64,000 nucleotides of DNA from Streptomyces aurantiacus (GTDB lineage Bacteria > Actinomycetota > Actinomycetes > Streptomycetales > Streptomycetaceae): positions 682,001 through 746,000 of the forward strand of contig NZ_CP114283.1 in NCBI RefSeq assembly GCF_027107535.1. Reading direction: 5' to 3'. Of the stretch, positions 59,777 through 64,000 are shown piece after piece; position 1 is the stretch's first letter, and each line of letters starts with the position of its first letter. The notes below the pieces were generated by a model. The model did not search any database, was not told the DNA's origin, and saw nothing but the letters and a program-made list of their open reading frames with translations. A program made the position numbers and the translations under genes.

Positions 59777-61284
59777 GCTCCCAGGCCCAGTCCCTGGTCC
59801 AGTCCGTCGACTGGCTCGCGATCGCCCCGCCCACCATCGCGGCGGTCGTCGGACTCGTGGTGCTCGTCACCGATCTCTTCGTGGGCGACAGGAAGAAGGG
59901 CCTGCTCGGCTGGATCTCCGTCGCGGGGCTCGCCGTCTCCGCGCTCGCCCTGCTGCCCCTCCTGGACGGCGACCGCTCCACGTTCTGCCTGACGGGCGAC
60001 GCGGACGTGTGCAGTTACACGGCCGACCGGTTCACGCTGGTCGTCCAGTTCCTCGTCCTCGGCGGCGCACTCCTCGCGGCGCTCCTGTCGATGACCGCCC
60101 TCAAGGACGCCGAAAGGGACCTCCCGGAAGGCGAGTTCTGGTTCCTGCTGCTCTCCTCGGCCGCGGGCGCCGCCCTCCTGCCCGCCTCGCGCGATCTCGC
60201 CACCCTGATCGTCGCCCTGGAGGTCGCCTCCCTGCCCGCCTTCGCCCTCGTGGGCATCAAGCACGGCGACCGGAAGTCCTCCGAAGCGGCCCTGAAGTTC
60301 TTCCTGTCCTCGGTCACCGCGACAGCCGTGAGCCTCATGGGCATCAGCTTCGTCTACGCGTCGACAGGCACCCTGTACCTCACCGAGATCGCCACCCGGA
60401 TCGAGGACGTCGACGCCCAACTGCACACGCTCGCCCAGGCGGGCGTCGTCCTCACCCTCGTCGGCTTCGCCTTCAAGACGGCCGCCGTGCCCTTCCACTT
60501 CTGGGTACCCGACACCTATGTGGGCGCGCCTCTCCCGGTCGCCGCCTACCTGTCCGTCGTCGGCAAGGCGGTCGGCTTCTCCGGCCTGATCCTCGTCACC
60601 GTGATCGCCCTCCCGTCGTACGCGGACGTCTGGGGGCCGGCCCTGGCCGCCCTCGCCGCCCTCACCATGACGATCGGCAACGTGGGCGCGCTGCGGCAGC
60701 GGGCCACGCGCGCGCACAGCGCGGTTCGCCTCCTCGCCTGGTCATCCGTGGGCCAGGCCGGCTACCTCCTGGTGCCGATCGCAGCCGCCGCGTACTCCGA
60801 TGACGCCGAGAAGGCCATCGGCTCCACCGTCGCGTACGCCCTCATGTACGCCGCCGTGAACCTCGGGGCCTTCGCGGTGGCTGCCCTGGTGGCCCGTACG
60901 AAGCCGCTGAACCGCGTCAGCGACTACCGCGGCCTCTACGCCTCGCGCCCTCTCGCCGCGCTCGTCCTCGGCTTCTTCCTGCTCTGTCTGGCCGGTCTGC
61001 CGCCGGGCATCATCGGCCTCTTCGCGAAGGTCACGGTCTTCTCGGCCGCCGTGGAAGCGGGCCTCGGTTGGCTCGCCGTGGTCATGGCCGTCAACGTCGT
61101 GATCGCGCTGTTCTACTACCTCCAGTGGACGGCACTGCTGTTCCGCGCCCCCGAGGGAGAGCCCGAGGCGCACCGCGTACCGGTCCCCCTCACCGCGGCG
61201 ATCGCCCTCACCGCCGTCCTGGGTGTCGCGCTCTCCGGAGCGCCTCAGCTCATCCTGCGCTTCTCGGACACCGGCCTCTTCTGA
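59773..61284 (+). CDS. nuoN2: NADH-quinone oxidoreductase subunit N, second copy
   Basis: A 503-residue antiporter-like subunit. Blocks are ATLIVALEVASLPAFALVGI (with the conserved Glu), FAFKTAAVPFHFWVPDTYVG (with the channel Lys) and GLPPGIIGLFAKVTVFSAAV. It is slightly shorter than the first NuoN. ATG 59773 overlaps the nuoM2 stop. This ends the second nuo operon; an unusual GC palindrome pair follows. Confidence 0.95.
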   Translation: MSSQAQSLVQSVDWLAIAPPTIAAVVGLVVLVTDLFVGDRKKGLLGWISVAGLAVSALALLPLLDGDRSTFCLTGDADVCSYTADRFTLVVQFLVLGGALLAALLSMTALKDAERDLPEGEFWFLLLSSAAGAALLPASRDLATLIVALEVASLPAFALVGIKHGDRKSSEAALKFFLSSVTATAVSLMGISFVYASTGTLYLTEIATRIEDVDAQLHTLAQAGVVLTLVGFAFKTAAVPFHFWVPDTYVGAPLPVAAYLSVVGKAVGFSGLILVTVIALPSYADVWGPALAALAALTMTIGNVGALRQRATRAHSAVRLLAWSSVGQAGYLLVPIAAAAYSDDAEKAIGSTVAYALMYAAVNLGAFAVAALVARTKPLNRVSDYRGLYASRPLAALVLGFFLLCLAGLPPGIIGLFAKVTVFSAAVEAGLGWLAVVMAVNVVIALFYYLQWTALLFRAPEGEPEAHRVPVPLTAAIALTAVLGVALSGAPQLILRFSDTGLF

Positions 61285-61304
61285 CACCGTTCCTGACGCA
61301 TCCG

Positions 61305-61342
61305 CACGCGCGCGTGGGCCGGCCGCCACGCACGCGCGCGTG
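61305..61342. terminator. Paired CACGCGCGCGTG palindromes after nuoN2, candidate terminator
   Basis: The self-complementary 12-mer CACGCGCGCGTG occurs twice (61305-61316 and 61331-61342), flanking GGCCGGCC (61317-61324). Each copy can fold on itself or pair with the other, giving a strong GC structure 20 bases after the nuoN2 stop. There is no U run. Confidence 0.55.
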
Positions 61343-61535
61343 CCGAGGTGTGGTCACGTCACCCGGACGGCCCACGCCCGGCCCATGCCCCGCGCCGCGC
61401 GCACAAGGGAACTAGTGCCTCCCGCCTGGCGTTGACCAGTGAGGGAGGGTCCACTGGACCGTGGAGTCACGGAACCAGTGGCGTCAGAGATCGACAAGCA
61501 AGGGTTCCCCTGCCGCACCATTTGGAGGGCGTACC

Positions 61536-62399
61536 GTGCACCGCCGGCACAACGGGCTCAGGACCGCCGTACTCCTCGGGGGACTGTCCGCACTCATCAT
61601 CGTCATCGGCAGCTTCTTCGGCCGTATGGGCCTGGTAGTCGCACTCTTCATCGCGATCGGTACGAACGCGTACGCGTACTGGAACAGCGACAAACTGGCT
61701 CTACGCGCGATGCGCGCGCGCCCGGTGAGCGAGTTCGAGGCCCCGGCCCTCTACAAGATGGTCCGTGAGCTCTCCACACAGGCCCGTCAGCCCATGCCCC
61801 GCCTGTACATCTCCCCGACGGAAGCGCCGAACGCCTTCGCGACGGGCCGCAATCCGCGCAACGCCGCGGTGTGCTGCACCGAGGGCGTCCTGCGCATCCT
61901 GAACGAACGGGAACTGCGTGGCGTCATCGGCCACGAGCTGAGCCACGTCTACAACCGCGACATCCTCATCTCGTCCGTCGCCGGCGCCCTGGCCTCCGTC
62001 ATCATGTTCCTGGTCAACTTCGCCTGGCTGATCCCGATCGGCCGGTCGAGCGACGACGACGGACCCGGCCTCCTCGGCATGCTGCTGATCATCATTCTCG
62101 GTCCGATCGCCGCGTCCCTCATCCAGCTCGCCATCAGCCGCTCCCGGGAGTACGAGGCGGACGCGTCCGGCGCCCAGCTCACCGGCGACCCGCTGTCCCT
62201 CGCGAGCGCCCTGCGCAAGCTGGAGGCGGGCACCAAACAGCTTCCGCTGCCCCCGGAGCCGCGCATCGAGACCGCGAGCCACATGATGATCGCCAACCCC
62301 TTCCGTCCGGGCCAGGGACTCTCCAAGATGTTCTCTACGCACCCGCCGATGGCGGAGCGCATCGCCCGGCTCGAGCAGATGGCAGGTCGCCAACAGTGA
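61536..62399 (+). CDS. htpX: Membrane protease HtpX homologue
   Basis: A 287-residue integral-membrane zinc protease that degrades misfolded membrane proteins. Two N-terminal hydrophobic segments, the HExxH motif in [11 protein letters not shown] (His133, Glu134, His137), two further segments, and the third ligand Glu in [10 protein letters not shown] are all present. The C-terminal block [15 protein letters not shown] is family-typical. GTG 61536 is chosen because GGAGGG lies six bases upstream; the frame extends to GTG 61461 without a ribosome site. The stop overlaps the following YccF gene by four bases. Confidence 0.95.
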   Translation: MHRRHNGLRTAVLLGGLSALIIVIGSFFGRMGLVVALFIAIGTNAYAYWNSDKLALRAMRARPVSEFEAPALYKMVRELSTQARQPMPRLYISPTEAPNAFATGRNPRNAAVCCTEGVLRILNERELRGVIGHELSHVYNRDILISSVAGALASVIMFLVNFAWLIPIGRSSDDDGPGLLGMLLIIILGPIAASLIQLAISRSREYEADASGAQLTGDPLSLASALRKLEAGTKQLPLPPEPRIETASHMMIANPFRPGQGLSKMFSTHPPMAERIARLEQMAGRQQ

Positions 62400-62794
62400 A
62401 GACAATTCTCAACGTCATTTGGCTGGTCCTGAGCGGCTTCTGGCTGTTCCTCGGCTACCTGGTCGCGGGCGTGCTGCTGTGCATCACGATCATCGGGATC
62501 CCGTTCGGCATCGCGTCGTTCCGTATCGGCGCCTACGCGCTGTGGCCGTTCGGCCGGACGACGGTGGAGCGCCGTGACGCGGGCGCGCCGTCCTTCATCG
62601 TCAACGTCCTGTGGCTGGTCCTCGCCGGCTGGTGGCTGGCCCTCGCCCACATCGTCACGGGCCTCCTCCAGTGCGTCACGATCATCGGCATCCCCCTGGG
62701 CATCGCCAACTTCAAGCTGATCCCGGTGTCGCTGTTCCCGCTGGGACGGGAAATCGTGAGCACGGACCAGCCGTTCACGTCGTCGGTCCGATAG
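62396..62794 (+). CDS. YccF-family inner-membrane protein
   Basis: A 132-residue membrane protein made of two related halves, each with a hydrophobic VLW-type helix followed by the turn [17 protein letters not shown] (first) or [20 protein letters not shown] (second). This duplicated GIP-containing turn defines the YccF domain, of unknown function. GTG 62396 overlaps the htpX stop, so the two are translated together, hinting at a role in membrane quality control. Confidence 0.92.
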   Translation: MKTILNVIWLVLSGFWLFLGYLVAGVLLCITIIGIPFGIASFRIGAYALWPFGRTTVERRDAGAPSFIVNVLWLVLAGWWLALAHIVTGLLQCVTIIGIPLGIANFKLIPVSLFPLGREIVSTDQPFTSSVR

Positions 62795-62807
62795 AGCGGC
62801 GCCCGGA

Positions 62808-63947
62808 GTGCGGCGTCCGAAGTACGTCTTGAAGGCGTACGACGCCGACGAGGAGGACGACGAGACCTGGGCCCTGTGCGCGGACGCCGAGAACCTCTTC
62901 GGCGATCCGCCCGCTCCCGCACGCGGAACGTACGAGCTGATCGGCTGCGCCCCCGGAGGCAAGCTGAGCGAAGTGCTCCCGCGCGCGCGTGCCGACGGCT
63001 CGGCCCCGCTCGGCACCCTCGCCCTGGAAATCCTGGACAAGCAGGGCGAACGGGTCGAGGAGTGGTCCCTGGAGGACGTACGCGTCCTCGGGGACCACCC
63101 GTGCGCTCGCGACCTGTCGTTACGTGACATCACGATCGAGGCACGCGAGGCCCCGCACAACCCGTTCGACTATCCGCAGTGCCCGCCGCTCTCCCCGGGC
63201 TACCGGCTCCTCGGCCGCGAGGACGTGCCGTGGGGCAGCTGCCGGGACCTGGCGCACGTCCCGGAAGGGCAACCGGACCCGGTGGAACCGCCCGTCCGGT
63301 TGTTCGGCTGCTCCCCGCGCGGCGCCCTCCGTACGGCCCTGGACGCGGGCGAGGAGGACCTCGGCCACGCCAAGCTGATACGCCTGGACGCGGCGGGACG
63401 CCCCGTCCAGTCCGCCGTCGAGGGTGAACTCGTCGCATGGATCCCCTCGGCGCGCGGCCGCGGCCTGGTGGACCTCACGCTGGAGCCCTGGTCGGAGCGG
63501 CCGCCGACCGCGGCCGAAGAGGTCTGGGAGCTGTGGGACACCGGCCGGCCCACCGAGCCCGGCCGCTGGGCCCGGTGCGGCGCGGAGAGCCGTCGCCACT
63601 GGCTGCACACCGCACGGGAGCACCACCGGCCCGACCGACCCGACGCGGAGCCCGGCGCCACGTATCACCTCGAAGGCCGCCGCATCATCGACGAACCGGG
63701 CTTCTTCTGCGCGCTCGGCGAGGGGGTCAACGGACCGGGCGGCTACTTCGGCTCGAACCTCGACGCACTCGCGGACTGCCTCCGTGGCCGCTGGGGCGCC
63801 CGAAGGCCCTTCACCCTGGTCTGGCACGACGCCGAGATCGCCCGCACCTGCCTCGGCCTCGTCCCGCGCACCGACCACCGCCCGTGGACGTTCGAGGAAC
63901 TCCTCGCCTTCCTCGTGGAAGAGGGCGTCGACGTCCGTCTCGTCTGA
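62808..63947 (+). CDS. Barstar-like C-terminal domain protein with duplicated N-terminal module
   Basis: A 379-residue soluble protein. The last about 95 residues resemble barstar (RNase inhibitor): YHLEGRRIIDEPGFFCALGE, then GYFGSNLDALADCL and FTLVWHD. Residues about 1-285 contain two related modules, each with an ELIGCAPGG / RLFGCSPRG turn followed by an alpha helix and a strand LALEILDKQG / AKLIRLDAAG. No membrane segment is seen. GTG 62808 has no clear ribosome site, so the start is uncertain. No barnase-like ribonuclease gene is in the window, so an immunity role is only a possibility. Confidence 0.78.
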   Translation: MRRPKYVLKAYDADEEDDETWALCADAENLFGDPPAPARGTYELIGCAPGGKLSEVLPRARADGSAPLGTLALEILDKQGERVEEWSLEDVRVLGDHPCARDLSLRDITIEAREAPHNPFDYPQCPPLSPGYRLLGREDVPWGSCRDLAHVPEGQPDPVEPPVRLFGCSPRGALRTALDAGEEDLGHAKLIRLDAAGRPVQSAVEGELVAWIPSARGRGLVDLTLEPWSERPPTAAEEVWELWDTGRPTEPGRWARCGAESRRHWLHTAREHHRPDRPDAEPGATYHLEGRRIIDEPGFFCALGEGVNGPGGYFGSNLDALADCLRGRWGARRPFTLVWHDAEIARTCLGLVPRTDHRPWTFEELLAFLVEEGVDVRLV

Positions 63948-63950
63948 GGG

Positions 63951-63959
63951 TTGTCCACA
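63951..63959 (+). other. Exact match to the Streptomyces DnaA box
   Basis: TTGTCCACA begins four bases after the barstar-like gene stop, near the window end. It is the consensus DnaA-binding 9-mer for Streptomyces. A single box outside an origin may still bind DnaA. Confidence 0.5.
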
Positions 63960-64000
63960 GGCCGGCCCGGTTGTCGGTGGCGCGCTGCATCATGAACGCA

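Overview
The window is a high-GC actinobacterial chromosome segment, almost certainly Streptomyces. Supporting signs are coding with G or C in nearly every third position, many GTG starts, four-base ATGA/GTGA overlaps, leaderless promoters, two complex I operons, a polyprenyl diphosphate synthase, a KorAB oxidoreductase and a c-di-AMP riboswitch above a LysM transglycosylase. I see no phage genes, insertion sequences, CRISPR arrays, rRNA or tRNA.

Region 1 (1-14319) is the distal part of the main nuo operon, from a truncated nuoD through nuoN. All genes are on the plus strand and translationally coupled, and a strong hairpin terminator follows. recQ (14533-16554) comes next.

Region 2 (16713-23782, minus strand) is the most unusual part. 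It is a compact operon of a GntR/UTRA regulator, an AprB-like two-cluster ferredoxin, a lipoprotein substrate-binding protein with a NosL-like C-terminal part, a permease and an ATPase of the nitrate/sulfonate/taurine type, and a 971-residue AprA/fumarate-reductase-like flavoprotein whose last third is HEAT repeats. It looks like an uptake plus redox system for a small, probably sulfur-containing, organic substrate. I know of no description of this exact set.

Region 3 (24186-30524) holds fumarylacetoacetase, a HAD hydrolase and the riboswitch-controlled LysM transglycosylase. A 1.85-kb stretch without a convincing gene follows, then the long-chain polyprenyl diphosphate synthase, probably for the menaquinone side chain.

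Region 4 (30838-43264) is mixed: a LolA-like secreted protein with an ABC exporter pair, a flavodoxin-fold reductase, a secreted M28 aminopeptidase, a VOC protein divergent from a CGNR zinc-finger regulator, an HxlR regulator divergent from an MFS exporter, a PobA-like hydroxylase, RarD, and a QorB-like reductase divergent from its HxlR regulator. Several intergenic palindromes look like operators.

Region 5 (43409-50533, minus strand) contains KorA-KorB (2-oxoacid:ferredoxin oxidoreductase) and a NarL-type response regulator with two paralogous histidine kinases.

Region 6 (50880-61284) is a second nuo operon, nuoA2-B2-C2-H2-I2-J2-K2-L2-M2-N2. It has no nuoD, E, F or G, and its NuoC carries a very long Pro/Ala/Glu-rich tail. 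htpX, a YccF-family gene and a gene with a barstar-like C-terminus close the window.

Taken together, the window is rich in respiratory and electron-transfer functions: NADH dehydrogenase, an incomplete second complex I, isoprenoid chain synthesis for quinone, ferredoxin-reducing KorAB and the flavoprotein/ferredoxin cluster.
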